Translations under genes and position numbers: made by a program | Notes under the pieces: model-generated | The model's database searches: none | Told to the model about the DNA's origin: nothing | What the model saw: only the letters and a program-made list of their open reading frames with translations | Origin: Viridibacillus sp050279675 | GTDB taxonomy: Bacteria > Bacillota > Bacilli > Bacillales_A > Planococcaceae | Direction of reading: 5' to 3' | DNA: 64,000 nucleotides | Assembly (NCBI RefSeq): GCF_050279675.1 | Contig: NZ_JBNNUK010000013.1 | Span: 35,001 to 99,000 of the forward strand | In this document: positions 8,453-16,564 of the stretch, piece by piece | Numbering within the stretch: the first letter of the stretch is position 1 | How the letters are laid out: every line of letters begins with the position of its first letter

Positions 8453-9309
8453 TACGACTCTCCTTCAAAAAAATCTAATTGTTTTGGAGATAAACCTTCA
8501 TATTGTACGCCCAGCATTTTTTTCAGTTGTTTTGCATTTTTAGCTGCATCATTTCCTGAGTTATTATTAAACAACACAAACACCTCTTTTGCCTGCTGTT
8601 GTAACGATACAATATGTTTTTGTAATTCCTTTAATTCTTCTTCATTATAGTTATACAAAAAACGAATTTTTCGCCATTCATCATTATTTCCGGGGTTACG
8701 CCAACCATACACATTACGACCGTGAATACGAACAAGGACACGTTCATTTGTCGCTTTTGGTATTAGTGGAACTGACCCTTCTCCTGCCTGTGGCTCATCA
8801 CAAACTGTATGTATTAAACCCTCTTGACGTAAGAAATTCAATGTACCGTCCATGAATTTTTCGCTATACCAAGTGCGATTTCGAAATTCAATTGCAATAG
8901 GAAAATTCTTTAATTGTTGCTTCACATAGCGAATATAAGTAACATTTTTTGATTGGCAGTCAAACCACGGTGGGAACTGTACTAATATCATCGCAAGCTT
9001 GCCTACTTGTTGAAAAGGTGTAATCGCGTCTTTAAATGCCTCAAACATATCTTCTCTAGTTTCATAAGGATTAACCTGCCTCAAATGACCTGTCATCCCT
9101 TGATAAGCTTTTACAACAAATTGAAAATGATCTGGTACTTCTGCAATCCACTTCTGCACATTAGACTCAGACGGAATGGAATAAAATGACGTATCTACTT
9201 CAACAACTGGAAAGTGTCCGCTGTAATCAAATAACTTATCACGCGCTGTAGACAACGGACTATATAGATCTGGATGATCTCCCCATCCAGTTAAACCAAT
9301 ATGTATCAT
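8452..9309 (-). CDS. yunF: DUF72 family protein (YunF)
   Basis: A TIM-barrel protein of about 285 residues beginning MIHIGLTGWGDHPDLY, the DUF72 hallmark. It also carries VEVDTSFYSIPS, AIEFRNRTWY and VLFNNNSGNDAAKNA in family order. DUF72 proteins resemble TIM-barrel sugar or endonuclease-like enzymes, but no reaction is established. A longer frame starting 15 bases upstream exists; I choose the second ATG because GAGGGGAT lies seven bases before it. It is the first gene of the yunF-yunE-yunD unit. About 170 bases separate it from the convergent-side sufB terminator. Confidence 0.85.
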   Translation of the reverse strand: MIHIGLTGWGDHPDLYSPLSTARDKLFDYSGHFPVVEVDTSFYSIPSESNVQKWIAEVPDHFQFVVKAYQGMTGHLRQVNPYETREDMFEAFKDAITPFQQVGKLAMILVQFPPWFDCQSKNVTYIRYVKQQLKNFPIAIEFRNRTWYSEKFMDGTLNFLRQEGLIHTVCDEPQAGEGSVPLIPKATNERVLVRIHGRNVYGWRNPGNNDEWRKIRFLYNYNEEELKELQKHIVSLQQQAKEVFVLFNNNSGNDAAKNAKQLKKMLGVQYEGLSPKQLDFFEGES

Positions 9310-9422
9310 CTCATATCCCCTCATTAACAGACGTTTAGTTTATGATAGCATAACATTCTGCTGTGTTAGAACAGATTCACACTTACCTTCTTATGTAATA
9401 ATCACTCTAATTGTATAAAAAA

Positions 9423-9468
9423 AAGCTTCGGCATCAATTTGGAAATCCAAATTGAGTTACCGAAGCTT
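9423..9468 (-). terminator. Terminator of the suf operon
   Basis: A long imperfect hairpin with outer arms AAGCTTCGG and CCGAAGCTT and inner arms CAATTTGG and CCAAATTG is followed on the minus strand by a T-run. It stands 16 bases after the sufB stop. Confidence 0.85.
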
Positions 9469-9483
9469 AAAAGTTAGCTCTGA

Positions 9484-10881
9484 TTAACCGATAGAGCCTT
9501 CCATTTCGAATTTGATAAGTCTATTCATTTCTACTGCATATTCCATTGGAAGTTCCTTAGTGAATGGCTCGATGAAGCCCATTACTATCATTTCTGTAGC
9601 TTCTTGCTCAGAAACACCACGGCTCATTAAGTAGAACAATTGCTCTTCAGATACTTTTGAAACTTTTGCTTCATGCTCTAAAGAGATTTGATCATTCATT
9701 ACTTCATTGTATGGAATTGTATCAGAAGTCGATTCGTTATCCATGATTAATGTATCACATTCGATATTCGCGCGAGCGTTTATTGCTTTTTTACCAAAGC
9801 GAACAATACCGCGATATGTTACGTTACCACCATGTTTAGAAATAGATTTTGATACGATTGTTGAAGAAGTGTTTGGTGCTAAGTGAATCATTTTCGCACC
9901 AGTATCTTGGTTTTGTCCACGACCTGCAATGGCAATTGATAATGTCATACCACGAGCACCTTCACCTTTAAGGACACATGCTGGGTATTTCATTGTTAAT
10001 TTAGAACCGATGTTGCCATCAATCCATTCCATTGTAGCATTAGCATCACATACAGCTCGTTTCGTCACTAGGTTATAAACATTGTTAGCCCAGTTTTGAA
10101 TCGTTGTATAACGGCAATATGCGTCTTTTTTGATGATGATTTCTACAACAGCACTGTGTAGAGAGCTTGTTGTATAAACTGGAGCTGTACAACCTTCAAC
10201 ATAGTGTACACTTGCACCTTCATCAACAATAATCAATGTACGTTCGAATTGACCCATGTTTTCAGAGTTAATACGGAAGTACGCTTGTAGAGGTGTTTCA
10301 AGTTTCACACCTTTTGGTACATAGATGAACGAACCACCAGACCATACTGCTGAGTTCAATGCAGAGAATTTGTTGTCTTGTGGTGGAATTGTTTTACCGA
10401 AGTACTCTTTGAAAAGTTCTTCGTTTTCACGAAGTGCTGAGTCTGTGTCTTTAAACACAACGCCCATATCTTCAAGTTCTTCCTTCATGTTATGGTAAAC
10501 AACTTCAGATTCATATTGTGCAGAAACACCCGCAAGGTATTTTTGTTCTGCTTCAGGGATACCAAGCTTATCAAATGTTTCTTTGATTTCTGCAGGTACT
10601 TCATCCCAAGATTTTTGAGTTGCTTCTGAAGGTTTTACATAATAGGTAATCTCATCGAAGTTTAACTCAGATAGATCCCCACCCCATTGAGGCATTGGTT
10701 TTTCATAGAAAATCTCAAGTGATTTTAGACGGAAATCTAACATCCATTGAGGCTCGTTTTTCATTTTAGAAATTTCTTTAACGATATCAGCAGTTAATCC
10801 ACGTTTTGAACGGAAAATAGATACGTCCTTGTCATGGAATCCATACTTGTAATCGCCAATTTCAGGCATTTTTTTAGCCAT
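9484..10881 (-). CDS. sufB: Fe-S cluster assembly scaffold SufB
   Basis: A 465-residue SufB, the scaffold that with SufC and SufD builds Fe-S clusters. Characteristic segments are GIPEAEQKYLAGVSAQYESE, SGGSFIYVPKGVKLETPLQAYFRIN, VEGCTAPVYTTSSLHSAVVEI and the C-terminal EQEATEMIVMGFIEPF. The C-terminal core is the beta-helix shared with SufD. It is the last gene of sufCDSUB, 29 bases after sufU, and is followed by a strong hairpin. Length is normal. Confidence 0.97.
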   Translation of the reverse strand: MAKKMPEIGDYKYGFHDKDVSIFRSKRGLTADIVKEISKMKNEPQWMLDFRLKSLEIFYEKPMPQWGGDLSELNFDEITYYVKPSEATQKSWDEVPAEIKETFDKLGIPEAEQKYLAGVSAQYESEVVYHNMKEELEDMGVVFKDTDSALRENEELFKEYFGKTIPPQDNKFSALNSAVWSGGSFIYVPKGVKLETPLQAYFRINSENMGQFERTLIIVDEGASVHYVEGCTAPVYTTSSLHSAVVEIIIKKDAYCRYTTIQNWANNVYNLVTKRAVCDANATMEWIDGNIGSKLTMKYPACVLKGEGARGMTLSIAIAGRGQNQDTGAKMIHLAPNTSSTIVSKSISKHGGNVTYRGIVRFGKKAINARANIECDTLIMDNESTSDTIPYNEVMNDQISLEHEAKVSKVSEEQLFYLMSRGVSEQEATEMIVMGFIEPFTKELPMEYAVEMNRLIKFEMEGSIG

Positions 10882-10910
10882 CGTTTCTCCTCCGTTCAGA
10901 GTTCAATAAT

Positions 10911-11354
10911 TTATTTATTTTCAGATTCGTTTTGCACGCCTTTTTCCATTGCTTTCCAAGCTAAAGTTGCACATTTAATACGAGCTGGGAATTTCGAAAC
11001 ACCTGAAAGTGCTTCTACATCACCTAAATCGATGGAATCGTCATAGTCTTTTCCAAGCATCATGTCAGAGAAAATATGCGCTAGGTTTTGAGCTTCCTCA
11101 ACTGTCTTCCCTTTGACTGTTTGAGTCATCATGGATGCAGAGGACATTGAGATGGAACAACCTTCTCCATCAAATTTAGCATCTTCTACGATGCCATTAT
11201 TTACTTGTAAAGTTAAACGGATACGGTCGCCACAAGTAGGGTTGTTCATATCGATAGTGACATTACTACCTTCAAGAGCCCCTTTGTTTCTTGGCTTTTT
11301 ATAGTGATCCATAATAACTGAGCGGTAAAGTTGATCTAAATTATTCAAAGACAT
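10911..11354 (-). CDS. sufU: SufU sulphur-transfer protein
   Basis: A 147-residue protein from the start MSLNNLDQLYR. SufU is a zinc-dependent sulphurtransferase that accepts persulphide from SufS. The four expected zinc ligands are intact: C41, D43 (PTCGDRI), C66 (EGCSISM) and C128 (IKCATLAW). The frame extends upstream to a longer ORF, but that part lies inside sufS and has no homology. The chosen ATG overlaps the sufS stop by 14 bases, indicating coupled translation of the two partners. Confidence 0.96.
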   Translation of the reverse strand: MSLNNLDQLYRSVIMDHYKKPRNKGALEGSNVTIDMNNPTCGDRIRLTLQVNNGIVEDAKFDGEGCSISMSSASMMTQTVKGKTVEEAQNLAHIFSDMMLGKDYDDSIDLGDVEALSGVSKFPARIKCATLAWKAMEKGVQNESENK

Positions 11355-12573
11355 CAGCAAAATACTCCTTCGCAGTGCGCAACCCTGCAACAAGACGGTC
11401 AATATCTTCCTCATTGTTATAAATATAGAAGCTAGCACGTGCAGTTGCAGTACATTGTAACCATTTCATCAGAGGCTGTGCACAATGATGTCCAGCACGT
11501 ACAGCAATACCGTTCATATCTAGAACAGTTGCTACATCATGTGGATGTACATCATCTAAATTAAATGTTACAAGACCTGAACGTTTTGCAGGATCTTGTG
11601 GCCCATAAATTGATAAACCTTTAATTGTTTGCATATGGTCAATAGCATAACGCGATAAATCATGTTCGTGTTTTTCAATCGTGTCCATGCCGATTTCTTG
11701 AAGGAAATCAATAGCTGCACCTAATCCAATAGCTCCAGCAATGATTGGAGTACCACCTTCAAATTTCCAAGGTAGCTCCTTCCATGTAGATTCATGAAGA
11801 CCTACAAAATCGATCATTTCGCCACCAAATTCAACCGGCTCCATGTTTTCGAGAAGCGCTTTTTTACCATATAATACACCAATACCAGTTGGCCCGCACA
11901 TTTTGTGCCCAGAGAATGCTAAGAAATCACAATCTAAATCTTGCACATCTGTTTTAAAATGCGGTACACCTTGTGCCCCATCAACGACCATTACAGCTCC
12001 ATATTCATGAGCAATCGCAGTAATTTCTTTGATTGGGTTGATCGTACCTAAGACATTTGAGGCATATGCCATTGAGACAATTTTTGTTTTGTCAGTAATT
12101 GTTTCACGCACTTTATCTAATGATAAAGTACCGTCTGACTCTAAATCGATATATTTTAATGTCGCGCCTTTTTCCTTCGCAAGTTGTTGCCAAGGGATTA
12201 AGTTAGAATGGTGTTCCATATAAGTGATGACGATTTCATCGCCTTCACCTACATGCGTACGACCATAACTTTGTGCAACTATATTTAATGCAGTTGTAGT
12301 CCCTCTTGTGAAGATGATTTCTTCAGTTGAGTTTGCCTTGATAAATTTACGAATTTTTTCACGAGCACCTTCATAAGAATCTGTTGCTCTGTTCCCAAGT
12401 GTGTGAACACCACGGTGTACATTTGAATTTTCAAATTCGTAATAATTTTTGATAGCTTCAATTACTTGAATTGGCTTTTGAGAAGTTGCAGCACTATCAA
12501 GATAAACAAGCGGATGCCCGTTAATCTCTTGATTTAATATCGGGAAATAGCTTCGAATGTCATCTTTGATCAT
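11341..12573 (-). CDS. sufS: Cysteine desulphurase SufS
   Basis: A 410-residue PLP-dependent group II cysteine desulphurase that takes sulphur from L-cysteine. The PLP lysine lies in FSGHKMCGPTGIGVLYG (about residue 229). The histidine stacking on PLP is in THVGEGDEIVITYMEHHSN, and the active-site cysteine in RAGHHCAQPLM (about residue 365) sits in the short loop typical of SufS rather than IscS. The start ATG overlaps the sufD stop by one base (TAATG), and the 3' end overlaps sufU. Confidence 0.97.
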   Translation of the reverse strand: MIKDDIRSYFPILNQEINGHPLVYLDSAATSQKPIQVIEAIKNYYEFENSNVHRGVHTLGNRATDSYEGAREKIRKFIKANSTEEIIFTRGTTTALNIVAQSYGRTHVGEGDEIVITYMEHHSNLIPWQQLAKEKGATLKYIDLESDGTLSLDKVRETITDKTKIVSMAYASNVLGTINPIKEITAIAHEYGAVMVVDGAQGVPHFKTDVQDLDCDFLAFSGHKMCGPTGIGVLYGKKALLENMEPVEFGGEMIDFVGLHESTWKELPWKFEGGTPIIAGAIGLGAAIDFLQEIGMDTIEKHEHDLSRYAIDHMQTIKGLSIYGPQDPAKRSGLVTFNLDDVHPHDVATVLDMNGIAVRAGHHCAQPLMKWLQCTATARASFYIYNNEEDIDRLVAGLRTAKEYFADVFE

Positions 12574-13880
12574 TAGCGAACTTTCCTTTCGATAACCTCC
12601 GTCAGTTGCTTTTTAACACCCTCGATAGGCAATTTATTTACAACTGGCGCAAGGAATCCGTGAATAACTAAACGTTCAGCTTCTTCTTTCGCAATACCGC
12701 GACTCATTAAATAATACAGTTGAATTGGGTCAACGCGTCCAACAGAAGCTGCGTGTCCAGCAGTTACATCGTCTTCTTCGATTAATAGAATCGGGTTAGC
12801 GTCACCACGAGCATCTTCGCTAAACATTAACACACGTGATTCTTGAACAGCATCTGCTTTAGTAGCACCGTGTTCGATTTTGCCAATGCCATTGAAAATA
12901 GCACGAGAAGCATCTTTCATAACACCGTGTGTAAGGATGTAACCAGTAGATGCTTTACCCCAATGACGAACTTCAGTTGTGAAGTTTTGACTTTGATTTC
13001 CGCGACCAACAACTACTGATTTACTATCAGCATTTGAACCGTCACCAATTAAATGCGAAATATTTTCAGAGATTGTATCACAGTCATTCATTAAACCTGC
13101 AGCCCATTCAATAGTTGCATCACGGTGTAAAATACCGCGGCGGTTAACATACGTCGTTAAACCTTTTGCAAGTACATCTACAGCTCCAAAAATTACTTTA
13201 GCATTATCATTTACGATAACTTCTGCAATAATGTTTGCTTGTCCAGTTGCTTCGTCAACAGTAGAAAGATAATTTTCTACATATGTAACTGAACTGTTTG
13301 CTTCAGCAACAATTAATACATGATTGAATAATGAAGCTTCTGCATTGTCATGTAAGAACACAACTTGAAGAGGTTCTTCAATGATGACGTTTTTTGGAAC
13401 ATAAACGAAGACACCACCGTTTACTAATGCAGCATGTAATGCAGATAGTTTGTGGGCATCAGCTTTTACGCCTTCTGTCATATAATATTTTTTCACTAGG
13501 TCACTATGTTCGCGACTTGCAGTGATAATATCAGTCATAATAACACCTTGTGCTTTTAGCTCTTCTGAAAGCTCCAAGTATGCAGGTGTATTATTGTGTT
13601 GGATATAGATGTTATGTTGGTTTTCAACATCTACAATTGACTTCACTTCTTTTGGAAGTTCATCTAATGATGCATATGTTGTACTTTCTACAACATGTGC
13701 TGGGAATTCTGTGAAATTCCATTTTGTAATATTCGTTTTATCTGGTTTTGGCAATGGTAGCGTTTCTACGTTCGCTAGTGCACTTTCACGAAGCTCAGTT
13801 AACCAGCTTGGTTCATTGTTCGCTTCAGAGAAGGAGCGTACGTCTTGAGCGGTTACCGCCAATTTTGTTTCAACCGTCAT
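12573..13880 (-). CDS. sufD: Fe-S cluster assembly protein SufD
   Basis: A 435-residue SufD, partner of SufB in the SufBC2D complex. The conserved C-terminal half reads GRGNQSQNFTTEVRHWGKAS, then EEDDVTAGHAASVGRVDP and YYLMSRGIAKEEAERLVIHG, and carries the histidine and other residues used at the SufB-SufD interface. It shares the beta-helix with SufB but has the weaker N-terminus typical of SufD. It is spaced 17 bases from sufC and coupled to sufS. Confidence 0.96.
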   Translation of the reverse strand: MTVETKLAVTAQDVRSFSEANNEPSWLTELRESALANVETLPLPKPDKTNITKWNFTEFPAHVVESTTYASLDELPKEVKSIVDVENQHNIYIQHNNTPAYLELSEELKAQGVIMTDIITASREHSDLVKKYYMTEGVKADAHKLSALHAALVNGGVFVYVPKNVIIEEPLQVVFLHDNAEASLFNHVLIVAEANSSVTYVENYLSTVDEATGQANIIAEVIVNDNAKVIFGAVDVLAKGLTTYVNRRGILHRDATIEWAAGLMNDCDTISENISHLIGDGSNADSKSVVVGRGNQSQNFTTEVRHWGKASTGYILTHGVMKDASRAIFNGIGKIEHGATKADAVQESRVLMFSEDARGDANPILLIEEDDVTAGHAASVGRVDPIQLYYLMSRGIAKEEAERLVIHGFLAPVVNKLPIEGVKKQLTEVIERKVR

Positions 13881-13897
13881 TCTGCTCGTCCTCCTTC

Positions 13898-14680
13898 TTA
13901 TGCTTCTTGTTCAGCAGTTTCTTCGTCTTCAATACCTAATTCTTGTTTAATCCAGTCATAACCTTCAGCTTCAAGTTTATGAGCTAATTCAGCTCCACCA
14001 GATTTTACAACTTTACCTTGCATCATAACATGTACTTTATCTGGAGTGATGTAGTTAAGTAGACGTTGGTAGTGAGTGATCATTAAGCAGCCGAAGCCTT
14101 CGCCGCGCATTTCGTTGATTCCTTTAGAAACAACTTTTAATGCATCGATATCAAGACCAGAGTCAATTTCATCTAAAATAGCGAATTTTGGTTTGATCAT
14201 CATTAATTGTAGAATTTCGTTACGTTTTTTCTCACCGCCAGAGAAACCTTCATTTAAGTAGCGTTGAGCCATATCTAAATCCATTTCAAGGAATTCCATT
14301 TTTTTATCTAATTCACGGATAAATTTCATCAGTGAAATTTCGTCACCCTCTTCACGACGTGCGTTAATAGCAGAACGTAAGAAGTCAGCGTTTGTTACAC
14401 CTGAAATTTCTGATGGGTATTGCATACCAAGGAAAAGACCCGCTTTTGCACGTTCGTCTACTTCCATTTCAAGTACGTCTTCACCATCTAGCATGATTGA
14501 ACCTGAAGTTACTTCATATTTTGGGTGACCCATAATAGCAGATGCTAAAGTAGATTTACCCGTACCGTTTGGACCCATGATTGCATGGATTTCGTTTGTA
14601 TTAAGTGTTAGATTTACACCCTTTAAAATCTCTTTTCCGTCAATTTCGACATGAAGATCTGTGATTACTAATGTTGACAT
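13898..14680 (-). CDS. sufC: Fe-S cluster assembly ATPase SufC
   Basis: A 260-residue ABC-type ATPase. Walker A is GPNGTGKST (36-44), the signature is GFSGGEKKR, and Walker B is PKFAILDEIDSGLD with the extended acidic end typical of SufC, followed by the H-loop in LMITHYQRLL. SufC drives cluster assembly on SufBD in the cytosol and is not a transporter. It is the first gene of sufCDSUB. A good sigma-A promoter and a Fur/PerR-like palindrome lie upstream. Confidence 0.97.
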   Translation of the reverse strand: MSTLVITDLHVEIDGKEILKGVNLTLNTNEIHAIMGPNGTGKSTLASAIMGHPKYEVTSGSIMLDGEDVLEMEVDERAKAGLFLGMQYPSEISGVTNADFLRSAINARREEGDEISLMKFIRELDKKMEFLEMDLDMAQRYLNEGFSGGEKKRNEILQLMMIKPKFAILDEIDSGLDIDALKVVSKGINEMRGEGFGCLMITHYQRLLNYITPDKVHVMMQGKVVKSGGAELAHKLEAEGYDWIKQELGIEDEETAEQEA

Positions 14681-14776
14681 TTCATTACCTCCATTTAAAG
14701 TTCAATGAATGGTTTCCCATTTCTAATTTAATATCATTCTAATCTTAACTTAAAAAGAAGTGGCTTGCAAACCTTT

Positions 14777-14791
14777 TGAAAATTATTCTCA
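14777..14791. promoter_or_regulatory. Fur/PerR-like 7-1-7 palindrome in the suf leader
   Basis: TGAAAATTATTCTCA matches the 7-1-7 Fur-family core TGATAAT-N-ATTATCA at 12 of 14 positions. It lies between the predicted suf promoter and sufC, about 97 bases before the start codon. Which Fur-family protein would bind is not decidable from the sequence. Confidence 0.45.
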
Positions 14792-14915
14792 CTTCCCTTT
14801 TAAACAGTAGATGTTCACTAGCTTTATATCAAGTATTCTAGCAATTCTTTGCTATTTGTAAAAAATCAATTCATTTTCAATACAGATACTCTAATTGAGA
14901 ATCGATTTCACTCCC

Positions 14916-14945
14916 ATTATAGTGATAACCTTATTCTTCTGTGAA
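14916..14945 (-). promoter_or_regulatory. Predicted sigma-A promoter of sufCDSUB
   Basis: Minus-strand -35 TTCACA (14945-14940) and -10 TATAAT (14921-14916) are separated by 18 bases. Transcription would start near 14908, leaving a leader of about 230 bases. A weaker palindrome, TGAGAATCGATTTCA, lies at the start point. The stretch 14681-15029 holds no gene. Confidence 0.6.
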
Positions 14946-15029
14946 TTTATATATTTTTAAACATATTCTTTCGACCAATATTATTGTATACTGACTATTT
15001 TTTACGATACAACTCTATTTTCCGCATAA

Positions 15030-15055
15030 AAAAAAGCCTGTGTAACAGGCTTTTT
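15030..15055 (-). terminator. Terminator of gltBD
   Basis: Perfect hairpin AAAAAGCCTG-TGTAA-CAGGCTTTTT located 14 bases after the gltD stop codon, with T-runs on both sides. Confidence 0.9.
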
Positions 15056-15068
15056 AGACACTCTATTA

Positions 15069-16547
15069 TTAAGTAACAGCGTATTTCGTTAAATATGCAT
15101 TAACACTTTCCGCTACACCCCGACCTTCTTTAATCGCCCATACGATTAAACTTTGACCTTTACGTGCATCACCTGCTGTAAATACACCATTTACATTAGT
15201 AGCGTATCCTTTCCCGATTGAAGCAATTTTGTTATTCGTTACTTTAACACCAAATTGTTCTGGCAAAGCGTGTTCCACGCCTTCAAAGCCGATTGCAACG
15301 AAAACATGTCGTACAGGCCACACCTTCTCAGTACCAGGTACTTCTTCAAAATAGACGTAACCTTCATCATTAATAACTTTATTCATTTGAATTGTGTGTA
15401 ATTCTTTCACATGACCTTTTTTATCCGTCACAATTTTCTTTGTTTGGATGCAATATTCTCGCGGGTCTTTACCATACTTTTCATCCGCTTCAGCATAGGC
15501 ATAATCTAATTTATAAATATGAGGATCAGTTGGCCATAAATTATCGGCAGCACGCTTGAAAGGTAACTGAGGATGTTTACCGAATTGCACGACGCTATTG
15601 CAATTTTGACGAATTGCAGTAGCTACACAGTCAGCACCAGTATCACCACCACCAATAACAATGACATCCTTACCTTTTGTATTGATAAACTTACCATCTG
15701 CAAAATTAGAATCTAGCAAACTCTTAGATGTTGAAGTTAAATAGTCCATTGCTAAATGAACCCCTTCTGAATCGCTTCCTTCCATATGAAGCGCACGTTG
15801 TTTAGTTGCACCAGTACACAAGATGATTGCATCATACTCGGCTTTTAACTGTCCAGCCGTAATATCCTTACCTACTTCGGTATTTAAGACAAACTCTATG
15901 CCTTCTTCCATTAACAATTGAATTCTGCGTTCTACAACATCTTTTTCTAGCTTCATATTCGGAATTCCGTACATAAGTAAGCCACCAGCTCGGTCAGCTC
16001 GCTCGTAAATAGTAACCGAGTGCCCCAATTGGTTTAATTGATCCGCTGCAGCAAGTCCTGCTGGTCCTGAACCAATGACGGCAATCTTTTTACCAGTTCT
16101 TAGTTTAGGCATACGTGGTTGAATCCACCCATTTTCGAACCCTTTATCTATAATAGTTCGTTCAATGCTTTTAATTGCAACTGCAGGGTCTGTAATTGCT
16201 AATGTACAAGAACCTTCACAAGGCGCGGGGCAAACGCGTCCTGTGAATTCCGGAAAGTTATTTGTAAGCAATAAACGCTCTAACGCTTCCTTCCATTTAC
16301 CTTTATACACTAAGTCATTCCACTCGGGGATAACATTATTAATCGGACAACCTGCAGCTGTACCGCGAATCTCAATTCCCATATGACAAAAAGGTGTCCC
16401 ACAATCCATACATCTAGCACCCTGGATTTGAAGAGCTTCATCGGTTAATCTTGAAGCATATTCTTTCCAATTCTTAATGCGCTCTAGTGGTTGTTGCTCT
16501 TTTGTTTTTTCTCTACTATATTCCATAAATCCAGTTGGTTTCCCCAT
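15069..16547 (-). CDS. gltD: Glutamate synthase small subunit
   Basis: A 492-residue beta subunit of NADPH-dependent glutamate synthase, which passes electrons from NADPH through FAD and 4Fe-4S clusters to the large subunit. N-terminal cluster cysteines lie in CMDCGTPFCHMG, GCPINNVIPEW and CPAPCEGSC. The FAD loop is GSGPAGLAAADQL and the NADPH loop is GGGDTGADCVA. The C-terminal FTAGDARKGQSLIVWAI closes the FAD site. It lies 17 bases after gltB, so they form one operon. Confidence 0.96.
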   Translation of the reverse strand: MGKPTGFMEYSREKTKEQQPLERIKNWKEYASRLTDEALQIQGARCMDCGTPFCHMGIEIRGTAAGCPINNVIPEWNDLVYKGKWKEALERLLLTNNFPEFTGRVCPAPCEGSCTLAITDPAVAIKSIERTIIDKGFENGWIQPRMPKLRTGKKIAVIGSGPAGLAAADQLNQLGHSVTIYERADRAGGLLMYGIPNMKLEKDVVERRIQLLMEEGIEFVLNTEVGKDITAGQLKAEYDAIILCTGATKQRALHMEGSDSEGVHLAMDYLTSTSKSLLDSNFADGKFINTKGKDVIVIGGGDTGADCVATAIRQNCNSVVQFGKHPQLPFKRAADNLWPTDPHIYKLDYAYAEADEKYGKDPREYCIQTKKIVTDKKGHVKELHTIQMNKVINDEGYVYFEEVPGTEKVWPVRHVFVAIGFEGVEHALPEQFGVKVTNNKIASIGKGYATNVNGVFTAGDARKGQSLIVWAIKEGRGVAESVNAYLTKYAVT

Positions 16548-16564
16548 CTAGAACCCCTCCTCCA

